A stretch of 26,490 bases of DNA from JAXMBN01 sp046349875 (GTDB lineage Bacteria; Planctomycetota; Planctomycetia; Pirellulales; Pirellulaceae), in the NCBI GenBank assembly GCA_046349875.1, contig JAXMBN010000060.1:1-26490 (forward strand). Direction: 5' to 3'. The notes beneath the pieces are model-generated. The model ran no database searches and was not told where the DNA came from. It saw only the letters and a list, made by a program, of their open reading frames with translations. Below are positions 15,310 to 26,000 of this stretch, piece after piece (within the stretch, counting starts at the first letter, position 1; every line of letters begins with the position of its first letter). A program made the translations under genes and the position numbers.

Positions 15310-17010
15310 TTATCCCAGGATTTGCCGTTTCCGTTCGAGGTAATCCCAGACGACGAAACGGTCGAGATCTTTTCCAGCCGTGAAAAAGACGCGGCCTTTC
15401 GTCGACTCGGCGAGTCGATAGGCGAATCGAATATCCTCTTCCGATTGCGACCAGCTAGGGACCAAGAAGATATTAATCGTGATGCCGAATTGCGAGCAGA
15501 TTCGTCCCTCGCGCATCGTCGCCTCTTCCGTGCGAGGGTCGGGTGGATAGAGCATGTACAACCACTGATCTTCAAAGTGGGCCGTGGGTAGCCCATCGGT
15601 GATCAAGACGATTTGCTTGTTCTTGGTTTCGACGGCAGAAAGAAGCTGTCGCGCAAGTCGCAATCCGTGTTGAATGTTTGTGAAGTGTGGATGCACTTGT
15701 TGTTCGCTTAGTGTATCGTCGCTCATGTCTGCTTTGAGCCTTACCCAAGGATCATGGATCGTTACGGGTTTGGGCATCAAATTGAGAATCTCGCCTGGAG
15801 CGCGGACCTTCGCAAACGTGTACATCTCGATAAATCGGAGGATATCGCCTGGGTATTGGGATTGAATGAGGCCCTGAAGGGCAAGGGCCATCCGCTTCAC
15901 ATTCATGTACTGTCCGTCGTACCTCATCGATCCACTCATATCCATGATGACGGCGGTGGCGCATTTCGGTGAGCGAAGGGTACGGTGGATCTCGATATCT
16001 TCAGGATGAAGTGGTGAGGGATTTTCACGAGTACGGATCAAATAGTTTGTCAGCGTTTGCACGACGTCCATGTTGGCGCATGAGTCGCCAAAATCATAGG
16101 AGCGAGTCGCTGGAAGTTCGACACTTCCTTCGCCACTTATCCGCCCTGCATGACGTCCTGAACGGGAGTCGAGTAAGTGCCCAAAGATCGTGGCGAGTAG
16201 CCGATTTTGCATCACTTTAAGAGCAGATGGCGATAGTCGATATCGACCTTGCGTGTCGCGAGTAAGTCCCTGGCGTTCGGCGAGTTCTCGCATGTAGTTT
16301 TCGAGTTGATGTTTCCATTCCTGGAGCGAGTTGAGATCTTGGGGCTCGGCGAACTCCGAGAGGGCATCCATATCGATGACACCAATCTGCGCCGTCTTTT
16401 CCGCTTCATCCAGTTGCTTCAAAAGTTCATCGATCTTTTCAAGCACTTTCTTGATCTCGATCGCTTCCTCGACCTCCATCCGTTCATGACCTGTGAATGC
16501 ATACTTGGAATGGAGCTCTTCAACCTGATATTTTGAAGAGAGAGCTTCCATGATGTGAACGAGAGAACGGGCGAAAGGATGATGATCATCTTCCAGTTGA
16601 TACCAAAGCCGTTCTAACGCATAAATTTGTTCGCTTTGAGTGGCTTTGCGAAACGCTTGACGCATCGGCTCAGGGGGCTTGGCTTTTTGAACCGATTTGT
16701 CAAAGCCCCGCGCGGCACGTTTAAGTGCGTAGTCGGTTTCATACTTTTCAAGAATACGTCTCTTTTTTTCTTCGAGCATACGGCGAAGTTGGTCAATGCT
16801 TGGGCCGAAACCTGCCAGTTGACTTGGGTCCAGTCGAATGGCCTTAGCCAATTGTTCTTCGCTGATTTCACGGTAGTCCCCGAACGCCAATGCCATATCA
16901 AATGCGGCGGAGACCAAATCGGGCGAGGACTCGAGGGGGTGTGGGAATTCCGTCGGGTTGTACTTTTGATAAGTATGGATGATTCCACCGATTTTGGGGC
17001 GTTGGGTCAT
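15310..17010 (-). CDS. VWA-domain (CoxE-like) protein
   Basis: The 566-residue protein has a charged, helical N-terminal two thirds with coiled-coil-like stretches (RRMLEEKKRRILEKYETDY, KKVLEKIDELLKQLDEAEK) and a C-terminal von Willebrand factor A domain. The metal-ion-dependent adhesion site is complete: DMSGS at 357-361, then a later ITDGLP segment. No signal peptide or membrane helix is seen, so it is probably cytoplasmic. Such proteins usually work with a MoxR-type AAA+ ATPase encoded alongside; none lies in the window. The ATG at 17010 fits the reading frame. The gene ends 16 bases from the convergent PVC fusion gene, with only a weak TGCACC/GGTGCA hairpin between them. The exact role is unknown. 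Confidence 0.88.
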   Translation of the reverse strand: MTQRPKIGGIIHTYQKYNPTEFPHPLESSPDLVSAAFDMALAFGDYREISEEQLAKAIRLDPSQLAGFGPSIDQLRRMLEEKKRRILEKYETDYALKRAARGFDKSVQKAKPPEPMRQAFRKATQSEQIYALERLWYQLEDDHHPFARSLVHIMEALSSKYQVEELHSKYAFTGHERMEVEEAIEIKKVLEKIDELLKQLDEAEKTAQIGVIDMDALSEFAEPQDLNSLQEWKHQLENYMRELAERQGLTRDTQGRYRLSPSALKVMQNRLLATIFGHLLDSRSGRHAGRISGEGSVELPATRSYDFGDSCANMDVVQTLTNYLIRTRENPSPLHPEDIEIHRTLRSPKCATAVIMDMSGSMRYDGQYMNVKRMALALQGLIQSQYPGDILRFIEMYTFAKVRAPGEILNLMPKPVTIHDPWVRLKADMSDDTLSEQQVHPHFTNIQHGLRLARQLLSAVETKNKQIVLITDGLPTAHFEDQWLYMLYPPDPRTEEATMREGRICSQFGITINIFLVPSWSQSEEDIRFAYRLAESTKGRVFFTAGKDLDRFVVWDYLERKRQILG

Positions 17011-17203
17011 AAACGGCCTTTGTTGGTTGGATGGAAAAATCAGATTTGAATACCCGCACCTTCTTAGTCTAACAAGCGAGTCGACCTAGAAGCTGTTTTC
17101 ATTTTAGGGATTCGTCAATGCGATGCCGTCATCGTTCCAAGGGTTGTCGCTTTCTAAAGGTGTTCTAATCGGAGATTGGCCTCGAGAAAACCTTGGATTT
17201 CAC

Positions 17204-17316
17204 AACCCGCAGCGTCAGCAGTGGACCACATATTTCGTAACGCGAAGCGTCAGCACGGGACGTCTCAAAGAAGGCAAAACACTGCAAAAGTCGGTCCCTC
17301 GCTGACGCGTCGGGTT
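17204..17316. repeat. Three copies of a REP-like 23-base repeat forming an inverted structure
   Basis: Copies at 17204-17226 (+), 17239-17261 (+) and 17294-17316 (-) share the core GCGTCAGC, preceded by AACCCG or AACGCG and followed by a purine-rich GGAC end. The first and third, with flanking TC/GA bases, form a 20-base inverted repeat with two central mismatches, so single-stranded DNA or RNA here could fold into a large hairpin. The layout is that of REP/BIME-type extragenic palindromes rather than an insertion sequence; no transposase is present. Confidence 0.7.
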
Positions 17317-17412
17317 GTGATAAGACTCAAACGCGCAACTTCAAAGGTGTCGCTTTGAGAAAGCATGTTGAGGAGTTCAAAAACGAGCATCGCAGTTGAG
17401 GAAATGGCAAGC

Positions 17413-17418
17413 TATAAT
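17413..17418 (+). promoter_or_regulatory. Candidate -10 box of the DUF1080 gene
   Basis: A perfect TATAAT lies 44 bases before the ATG at 17462, which would give a leader of about 37 bases. The sequence at the -35 distance (TCGCAG) is a poor match, so only the -10 element is supported. Confidence 0.45.
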
Positions 17419-17461
17419 CAGCGAATCCACCCTCTCAATTTCTCATCTGGAGCGATTCAAA

Positions 17462-18187
17462 ATGAAGAAGATGATCCTTGCGTTCGCTGGCATGCTGCTT
17501 TGCGGAAACCTTGTAGCCCAAGATGTTTCCAAAGCCCCTGCCGAACCTGAAGGAATGAAGACGCTGTTCAATGGCAAGGATCTTACAGGGTGGGATGGTG
17601 ATCCGAAGTTGTGGTCAGTGAAGGATGGCGTGATTCACGGTGAAACAACCGCAGAGAATCCTGCCAACGGAAATACCTTCTTGATTTGGAAAGATGGATC
17701 TACCAAAGATTTCGAGCTGCGTCTGTCGTTCCGATGCAACGCAGCCAATAATTCAGGCATTCAATACCGTTCCAAGCATATTCAAGATCCCAAGAGCAAA
17801 AACGCTTGGGTCGTTCGCGGATACCAGCATGAACTTCGCAATGAAAAGACTCTCCCAAATGTTTCGGGATTCATCTATGACGAAGGAGGAAAGCGAGGAC
17901 GTGTTTGTTTGGCTGGCGAGTCGGCAGTATGGGAAAACGGAGCCAAGAAAGTGACTGGATCGTTGATCGATCAGGCTGGTTTCGAAAAGATCATGAAGGT
18001 GGATGATTGGAACGATGTCATCATCATCGCCAAAGGGAATCGCATTCGTCACTATCTAAACGGAACATTGATTCTCGACTTTGAAGATAAGGATCCTGAA
18101 CTCGCATTGACCGATGGAGTCCTTGCTTTGCAGTTGCACGCTGGCAAACCCATGTGGGCTGAGTTCAAGAATATCCGAATCAAGTAG
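17462..18187 (+). CDS. Exported DUF1080 (3-keto-disaccharide hydrolase-like) protein
   Basis: The 241-residue protein opens with a signal peptide (MKKMILAFAGMLLCGNLVAQ, probable cleavage before DVSKA) and then a single DUF1080 domain with its hallmarks: GMKTLFNGKDLTGWDGDP, WSVKDGVIHGETT, FELRLSFRCNAANNSGIQYR, DWNDVIIIAKGNRIRHYLNG, and the end LALQLHAGKPMWAEFKNIRI. The family has a concanavalin-like beta-sandwich fold; some members cleave 3-keto-glycosides, and it is highly expanded in planctomycetes. The start is the ATG at 17462, with GGAG nine bases upstream; a TTG at 17396 is open but would bury the signal peptide. A terminator follows, and the convergent gene is a broken sulfatase. Confidence 0.92.
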   Translation: MKKMILAFAGMLLCGNLVAQDVSKAPAEPEGMKTLFNGKDLTGWDGDPKLWSVKDGVIHGETTAENPANGNTFLIWKDGSTKDFELRLSFRCNAANNSGIQYRSKHIQDPKSKNAWVVRGYQHELRNEKTLPNVSGFIYDEGGKRGRVCLAGESAVWENGAKKVTGSLIDQAGFEKIMKVDDWNDVIIIAKGNRIRHYLNGTLILDFEDKDPELALTDGVLALQLHAGKPMWAEFKNIRIK

Positions 18188-18234
18188 CTCATGACGAAGC
18201 TCAAAATGAACGGACTCGAACGACTGAGTCCTCG

Positions 18235-18263
18235 AACGCTCGGCTAATGCCGAGCGTTTTTTT
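18235..18263 (+). terminator. Intrinsic terminator of the DUF1080 gene
   Basis: AACGCTCGGC (18235-18244) and GCCGAGCGTT (18249-18258) form a perfect ten-base stem around a TAAT loop, running into seven Ts (18257-18263). It lies 47 bases after the DUF1080 stop. On the other strand no T run follows, so it should act mainly rightwards. Confidence 0.93.
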
Positions 18264-18281
18264 GCGTAGCATAAATCAAAC

Positions 18282-19891
18282 TCAAGGAACGGATTGCGCG
18301 TCGCGACGGAATTGTTCGGTCGATTGATTCCATTGCTCCACCATGCGGGATAAGAGTTCCGGATACTGGTGGGCGAGGTCATTCTGTTCGGCGCGATCTA
18401 CCGCAAGATCGTAGAGTTCCCAGCTGGCTGTCGCGCCAGAGGCAACCGCTTTCCACGTGCCATGAAGAAAGGCTCGATTGCCTTCATGGTTCCACCATAT
18501 ATCGCTTTTCCGACGTTCTGATGGCGAACGCAAAGCGTTTAACAAGCTTTCTCCTGGATAGGTCGGTGTGTTTGGCAAAGGCTTTGAATCGATCTTGGCG
18601 ATCTCGCGAACTGTGGGAACGATATCGATGACATGTCCGGTAAAAGTATTGAATGCCCCAATGTTCTGAATCTTCTTGGGCCAGCGCATGATAAGTGGAG
18701 TGGAGATGCCTCCTTCGTGAACCCAGGTTTTGTGTTTGCGAAATGGGGTATTGCTGCAACTCGACCAGCCAGGCCCCAGGCACAGATAGCTTGCGGCAGA
18801 TCCCATTACGGCACGCGGATCGTGGCCTTCGCCGCGAACCATGATCTCGGCACTCGCACCATTGTCGGACAAGAACAGGACCAACGTATTTTCTTCATAT
18901 CCAAAATCACGAATGGAGGAGAGTATCCGACCGATTTGATGATCCATGCGATCGATCATGGCCGCATGAATGGCCATTTTTTGTGCCTGGAAAGACTTTT
19001 GCACGGGTGAAAGATCGTTCCATGGGATCGGTCGATCGATCTCTCCGTCGCCTAACTTTGTGAGCGCATCAGGGAAAGGGTAGGGTGGTCCAAGTTCGGG
19101 TTCTGTCTTTGAAATCGTGGCGAATGGAAAGCCCATACGTCTTTGGTTTTCCCATCGCTTTTGTCGGATGACATTCCAACCGTCAGAGTAATGACGTTGA
19201 TAGCGATCGATATCTTCTTGCCTGGCGTGGAGGGAAAGTGAAGCGCAGTAAAAGCGACAAATTGAAAGAAGGGTTTCTCGGCATGATGTGCCGAATGTTC
19301 CTTCAAACATTCCAATGCATGGTCGGCAATGGCATCGGTCACGTAAAACGAATCCTCCGACCCAATCGGTTTCCCATCGCGGGTGATTCCATTGGATCGG
19401 AAATAGTTGTTCTGCCCACCACCAATTTCAAGTGAATGATCGAACCCATTTTCCATGGGTTTGCCATCAACGTGCCACTTACCGGAATGGTAATTTCTAT
19501 AGCCGCGATCTCGCAGGTCTTTCGTAATTAAGGGAGCCCATGCAGGACGAATCCCTTGTCCATTCTTTTGCTGAGGAAACGCATCGCGACGAATCTGTTG
19601 AGCATAGTACCCAGTCAGCAGAGCTCCTCGCGTCGGCCAACATCGGGCCGTGTTGTAAAACTGAGTGAAGCGAACTCCTTGGGACGCTAAGAGATCAAGG
19701 TTGGGTGTTGCGATTTCGCCACCATAGCACCCAAGGTCTGAATATCCCAGATCGTCCGCCAAGATGATAAGGATATTGGGTAAGTCGTTAGACGGATCGT
19801 CCGATGGAATGGGGTTGACTGGATCGGCCATGACGGGCGATGCGACGGCCAGTACGAGCAACTGGCATGCTAGCGAGAATATCCGGTTCAT
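18282..19891 (-). pseudogene. Secreted sulfatase gene broken by a one-base deletion
   Basis: Two overlapping minus-strand frames together make one arylsulfatase-type protein of about 536 residues. The first (from the ATG at 19891) has a signal peptide (SLACQLLVLAVASPVMA), ILIILADDLGYSDLGCYGG, the formylglycine signature C84-W-P-T-R88 with GALLTGYYAQQ, and SGKWH. It should continue from FTALHFP into LHARQEDIDRYQRHY, but that lies in the next frame, which goes on with VLFLSDNGAS, WVHEGGISTPLIMRW, GHVIDIVPTVREIA and WELYDLAVDRAEQNDLA. Adding one C to the CCC at 19232-19234 (minus strand) restores a perfect family sequence. As read, the product would stop at 279 residues without the C-terminal half. 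A sequencing error is possible. Confidence 0.88.
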
Positions 19892-20005
19892 ATACGGACT
19901 CGAGGCAAATGAAGGCAGGGCAACTGGAGCGATTGACCAAGATTCATTCTAGCATTGGGATTCGAGAACGTTGCAATCTCTGCGGTCAGGATCGCATCAT
20001 CCCAT

Positions 20006-20036
20006 AAAAAAAGCCCAGCATGAGTGCTGGGCTTTT
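20006..20036 (-). terminator. Intrinsic terminator of the giant surface protein gene
   Basis: AGCCCAGCA and TGCTGGGCT pair around a TGAG loop, extended by A/T pairs, in the minus direction running into seven Ts (20006-20012). It starts 26 bases after the stop codon at 20063-20065. Four Ts follow the stem on the other strand too, so weak action in both directions is possible. Confidence 0.9.
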
Positions 20037-20062
20037 CTAGGTTTGTTGCGATCGAACCAAGA

Positions 20063-23000
20063 CTACGCGAGGTCTTCCCAGAATGGACTGGCGAAGACAT
20101 CTGCAAGTTGATCGTCCTTGGCGTCTTCAGCGACATCGGTCGATAGATCGTCAAGGAAATCTTCGATTGCCATGTTGACCGGTGCATCGAGAACGCTGCC
20201 GCTGGCAACAGGACCGATTTCACGTCGCGATGGTGTTCCGAGATATTGCTCGAGCGAGATACCATCTTCGGTGTCTTGCTTCATCTGGGTTGCAGCTGGA
20301 CCGATGAACATCGTCGATGCCAACTCGTTGGAATCGGCTGCATCTTCTTGAACTGCGATCCACATCGAAGAGCCTTCGCCTTCGCCTTCACCTTCACCGC
20401 CAGCAGCTCGGAGGTTCAGGTAATTGATGACGAGCAAGGAGTCCGCTGGCGAGACAACCCCATCCCCGTTGGTATCGAGGTATGGAGGCACCGGTCGGTT
20501 AACAGGAACCGACAAGGTGGTCATGCCATTGAGATTCAAGAAGTTGAGTACTTGCAGTGCATCGATCGGCGATACGAATCCATCACCACTGACATCCAAA
20601 CGATTGTTTGGGTTGGAGTACGGATTCGCGAGAATCGTGACTGCATAGTCTTCGACTTCACCAGAGTTCGCTTCACCCACCGAAGAGCTAATTTCGGAGG
20701 CTACGCGAGCCAATCGGATGCGAGCGTAGGTGTTGCCGGACAGAGCCGTGCTTGGAACCAGAATGTTGGAGATCGTTTCCGAAGCGTTCGTGATCTGGCG
20801 ACCAACGAACAGGCGTTCGGTATTGTTCTCAAACTCGCCGTCTTGATCGTAGTCGATCCAGACGGTGATAAAGCCAGGCGTTGCCGCAGAGACACCTTGA
20901 GCGGTGACTGTGATCGACGTGCGGAAGGCTTGATAGATCGAACTTGCGAACGTCACCCCATCATCCACATCGGCATCGGTCAAGCGGGCATCTCCATCCA
21001 CCGTCACCGATGCACCCAAGCTAAAGCCTGGAACGATAACGTGGCGAGCGCCGTTATTGGCGTTGGTCGAATGGTAGCGAGGATCTGGAGCATCGCCGTA
21101 ATCGCGGCCTTCTCCGAGTTGAATCAAGACAACCGTATCACCGTTGGTTTGGTTCGCTCGGAGTGGGTTACCAGCAACGTCAGTGATCGCAGAGACGATT
21201 GCAGCACCACTTCCTGTAACTCCGATGGCTCCTTCGACAAGGATGCGCGATCCGAAGACCGTTAGAGTCACACCGGAAAGGTTTGCCGAACGAATCGACG
21301 TTGCGACCAAGTTCGCAAGTTCCGATTCGGTCTTGGTAATCGACATGTCGACTTTGATGATGGTCGATGCCGATTGACCAGGATTGCCGACCACGGAGAG
21401 CACTGATGCCGTTGCATCGAGTCGAACGTTGGCGTCACCACCGATCGTTACCAATCCATTGCCTACATTGGCTGGAGACAAGCCAAGTCCCGATCTTGAA
21501 ATCGCAGAGACGATGCTATTGGCGATGTCGTTGAGGGTCGATGTATTGGTGAAGCTCACCGCAACTCGGCCTGGTTGGACGACACCATTGTTGTCAAATT
21601 CGAACGTGGCTGTTCCACCATTTCCGAGGCGAATCGAGAAGCTTTGGCCATCGGTTACTCCCGATGGAACGCCTGCGATGGCAGGGATCTGGAGTCCATA
21701 GCCTGGGGTAGCTCCTGGTTGACCAGTGATGATCAATGGGGAGTTGTTCGTAACGATGCGAAGCGAGCCAGTTCCTTGAAGCTGGATTGCGCCGGTTCCC
21801 AAACTGGTTGCGGTCGCAGCGAGGCCTCGAGTTCGAATGGCTGCCACAAGTTTCTGAGCCACAGCTTCTGCGGTATCGGTTGCTTCGATCACAACAGGCA
21901 AGTTGCCGGTGGTGATTGCCGAATTCATATCGAACTCAAACGTTACGCGGGATGAACCATCATCGAGGGTCACCGTGCTTCCGTCTGTGATCTGATGAAT
22001 TCCGGAAGTGTTCGACGGTACTTGCATCAAGTAGCCGAAATCGAGTTCGAAAGCTGTGGTCACGCCGTTTGCATCGGTAACCGTGTACGAGGTGCCATCG
22101 GCATACGTCGATGGGGCTCGCAGGGTAATCGTCGATGCCGACTTGTTGAGCAATCGGATCGTATAGACCGCGTCACTCGCCCAGACACCAGCGAGTGGTG
22201 TGAGCCGAACGACACCGTTGGTAGCGTCGTAACCGAAGCGATAATCAACACCTTCGATCAATGGCTTGTTGTTGCGGAAGACGAGGATCGCCGAAGACGT
22301 GACCGTCTTGTCGAGCATTCCGGAGCCTTCGGAGACACCACCACGTCGAACGGCGTCGATCAACTGGATGTCGAAGTAGGGAAGGCTTCGATTCGAGATT
22401 TCAACGATGCCTTCTTCAGCATTCAGATCGGAGCCAGCTGAATCATTGTCGATCGGAGCGAGCACGAAGGTCGAAGGTCCAAAGCTATCGGAGCGATCCG
22501 AAGCACCTCGGTCCTTGAACACGTTGTCGCCCAAGCCCGATGGGGTGTCGACGGTAGGATCATCGACGCGAAGCAATCCATTGATGTCGAGCGATGGTGC
22601 CAAGATCGGCGAGGTCTGCAAGCCGAGAGGCTGCTTCACGGCGACGAGGCTGGATCGGTCGGCCAATGAGTCGATCGAAGAATCGATGAGAACCGAGTTC
22701 TGGAACGGATAGAAGTACTCAGCGACTGGATCCACGAACAAGGTGGAGTTGTTGTTAACCAGCATTGGGAACTGACCAACCGTTGCTGCACCCGAAACAT
22801 TGTTCGTGTTTCGTTGGAAGAGGTTTCCACCGATTACCGTCGAAGAGCTGCTCGGAACGACCGAGATACCTGTGGCGGCATTGACGATCACGTTGTTGAG
22901 CAACGTTGGGCTTGCATTCTCTCCTACGAGGATACCCGTACCCGATGGGGTGTAGGTTTCGCGAAGAGACGAGAAGATACCGCCGATGGCGTCGATATCC

Positions 23001-26000
23001 GCACCAACGCTATCGCCGGTGGTTGCTCCTTGATTCACATCATCGATCAAGCGAACAAAGGTGATTTGTTCGTTAGGCTTGATTCCGAAGGCGTCGAGAT
23101 CGACCGTCTTGATGCTTCCACCGATCTTACCAACATTCTTGTAGGTTAGACCGTCGGAACTTACCGCGACAAAGGCCATTTCTGCATCGCCGACTTCGGA
23201 GATGAACAAATCAGGACGGCTATCACCCGAAGATCGGATGTAGTTGTCGTTGAATCGTACGATCAACTGTCCGCCATGGCCCAAGCTTACAGCACCTGTT
23301 CCTCCGATTGGTTCGACATTTGATGTGTAATCGGGGGCACCCAAAACCTTGGTGGTATCTTGCAAGGCAGCGATCGGTGCAGGACCTCCAGCTTGAAGAG
23401 GATTGTAGGATACAATTCCGTCTGCGAAGGATTGCTGTCCGATTGCAAAGTTGATGCCAGCGTAGATTTGAGGATCTGCAGCCTCATCAACGGCAACGGT
23501 TCCACCAACGATCGTATTGTTGACAATTCGAGCGAAAGGAACTGGAGCAGCTACTCGATTGGCTCCAGCGGTATCACCGGTGATGCTAATGCCACCTGCG
23601 GTGTTGTAGAGCAATTCGTTGTTCATCACCACAGCGCCTGGGATCAAACGCTGATTGTTGAGCACAACCGTGTTGCGAACCGCACCTGGATTAGGATTGT
23701 CCGATCCTGCATCGCGTGGATCAGCACTCAATCGAATACCGAAGCCGGACGAATGCGAGAACTTCGAGTTCTCAACAACGATTTGACCTTGTTCGCGAGG
23801 TGTGTTGCGATCACCTACAGCATCGACGACAACGAGTGTCGCAACCACTGGATCTGCGACGACGGTAGCGTTTCCGAAGAACGCTAAGGTGTCGCTCGTC
23901 GCACCTGTGAGATCGCCATTAACCATGCTCGCAGTGACTTGAAGCACGCTTTGAACGAGCGAAGAGTTGACGACGTTGCGAACTGCAGCTGCGATTTGGG
24001 CTGCCGTAAATGTTGATTGGAATGGAACGGGCACGTTACCTGGGGTAACACCGTTGGCACCTAGGGTGTCTTCGAATTCAAGCGTCAGGCTCTTGATGCC
24101 ATCCGACAAGCGAATGGTTGCACCATCACCAATTTGCGATCCAGGTCGGAAGACAAGGTTTTGTCCCGAAACCAAACGTGCGTTGGCTGCAAAGGACGAA
24201 GCCAAGTTGATGCCGGTCGTCGTGGGTTGACCGAATTCTTCACCACCGCGAATCTCGAGTTGGTATTCACCGACTTGAATTCCAGTCGCACCTGCTGGGT
24301 TGGGAACGAAGGCCGTTGTGGTATCACCATCAAGCACCAGTTCGCCGCGTTCGGCGACACCGATGATAAAGTCATCCAAGTACAATCCTTCAACCGCATT
24401 GTTTTGAGCTCGCAAGGCTGGTCGAGCCAAACCATTGGTGATGGAGTACTCGGAGAAAAGATCTTCGTTGCGAGTTCGAGTCACACCGAATGGACCAGCG
24501 TTGGCCACGGTCAATCCTGTGAGGTTGATGAAATCACCGCGAAGGTCATACACCGCTTGACGATTGTTTGCAAATTGAGCTGCCAATGCGTTTCGCAAAG
24601 CGATACCAACTTGATTGGCCGTATCGTCAAGGTCGACATAGACAGGCACGCCAACCGTTCCTGCGTCGCCTTGCTTGATGATGGCCGAGTCCGATGTCAC
24701 TTGAACATTCTTAGCGCCACCGAGAAGGATGCGAGCACCATCGATCTGTGGATTGAAGGCTTGTGTAACGTCGATTCGAAGGTCATAGATACCAGTTGAA
24801 CCACCAGGCAAGCTGGTGCCAGCAACTACAGGGCTATATCGGTTGTTCGACGATGCCGAAATTCCGATGTAGTAAACCCCATCTGCTGTTGCGGTAAAGG
24901 TTAAACGCGAGTCCGACGAAGCACCAAAATCATTGTTGGATGCCAACTCGTTGCCGAAGGAATCGAACAGTCGAAGGTAGGTGTCCACCTTGGGAATGGC
25001 GGCTGACGTCGACGTTGTCACCGTAATCGAGGCACCCCGTGACAATTGAATCTTCACCAAGTCTACGTCGCGATCAGGAGTTGCGGCGAAGGCAGGATTG
25101 TCACCGATAGCTCCCGTGCCCAAAAGTGTCATCGAGGCCCCTGTAATCGGAGCAACGGTTGCAGCGTTTGCAGTGTCGTTTGCTCGAATGGATTCATCGG
25201 AGAAGTTGAATCCACCCGTGACAGGAGCAGGATAGGTCGCCGACTGAATCGCATTGAACAATGCTTGTGCGACTTGTTCGGAAGACCAGTTTGCAGAGAA
25301 CGGAATAATGGTTCCGGTAGCAGGTGGTGTTCCAATACCGTTGTAGAAGACGAAGTTCACACCTTCTACCGTGACGGTATCGCCATTTCGCAATCGCAAG
25401 CCAGATGGCATGATGACCGATGCGCCCATTTCGATTTCGAAGGTGGTGCCACCAATCGTCATCGTTTGTCCATCTTGCAGACGGGAACCCGCCAACAGTC
25501 GGACTTCAGGTCCACGGCCACCGGTTTGCCCGAAGCCCATGCTGCCTGCGGTCGAGAACTCAAATCGCAAGCGAACGTTGGATTGGCCAGCCAATTGCGA
25601 GAGGTTGACCCGAGCTTGACGCCAGTTGGCGGTATCAAAAGCTTCTTGGGTGTTGGTCGAACCGCTAATCGCAGTGTCGAACTCGTCGTCTGCCAAACTA
25701 GGACCTGTATCGCTGTTATTGGTGGTCAACATAATCCAGTTGCCATCTTCCGTTCCAGCATACACGCGGAAGGAATCTTGCATGAACACGTTGACATCGG
25801 TCAAGTCAGAGTTGGAATTTTGCGTTTGCAACCAGTAGTTGAAGTACAAGTAGGGTTGGTCGGCAGCGCTCAAGCCGGCGAGGTTGAACGGCTTGGTTTC
25901 AAGCACCCCTTGAGCCCCACCTGGGAAGTTGATCGAATCGCGAACGACAGGATCTTGTGATACGGAGTAGGTTGCGTTTGGATGCGCACCGGAGAATGGG

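Larger units (their letters stand above)
17011..17461. other. Non-coding region with REP-like repeats and the DUF1080 gene promoter
   Basis: These 451 bases between divergent genes contain no convincing gene; the short open frames in it lack family likeness and start signals. It holds three copies of a 23-base repeat (17204-17316), and a TATAAT box near its right end. The left part (17011-17203) presumably carries the promoter of the VWA gene, but I see no clear boxes. Confidence 0.5.

Noticed and set aside
17204..17316. CRISPR array
   Set aside because: There are only three imperfect copies in mixed orientation with unequal spacing, and no cas gene.
19225..19240. Programmed -1 frameshifting in the sulfatase gene
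   Set aside because: The codons TTT CCC do not form an X XXY YYZ slippery site and I see no strong downstream structure; a plain deletion or read error explains it better.
20246..21265. A 339-codon + strand open frame
   Set aside because: It is antisense to the GEVED/dockerin end of the giant protein, whose domains are unmistakable; the Arg- and Asp-rich translation looks like a mirror frame.
25046..25960. A 304-codon + strand open frame
   Set aside because: Antisense to the giant surface protein, without start signals or family motifs.
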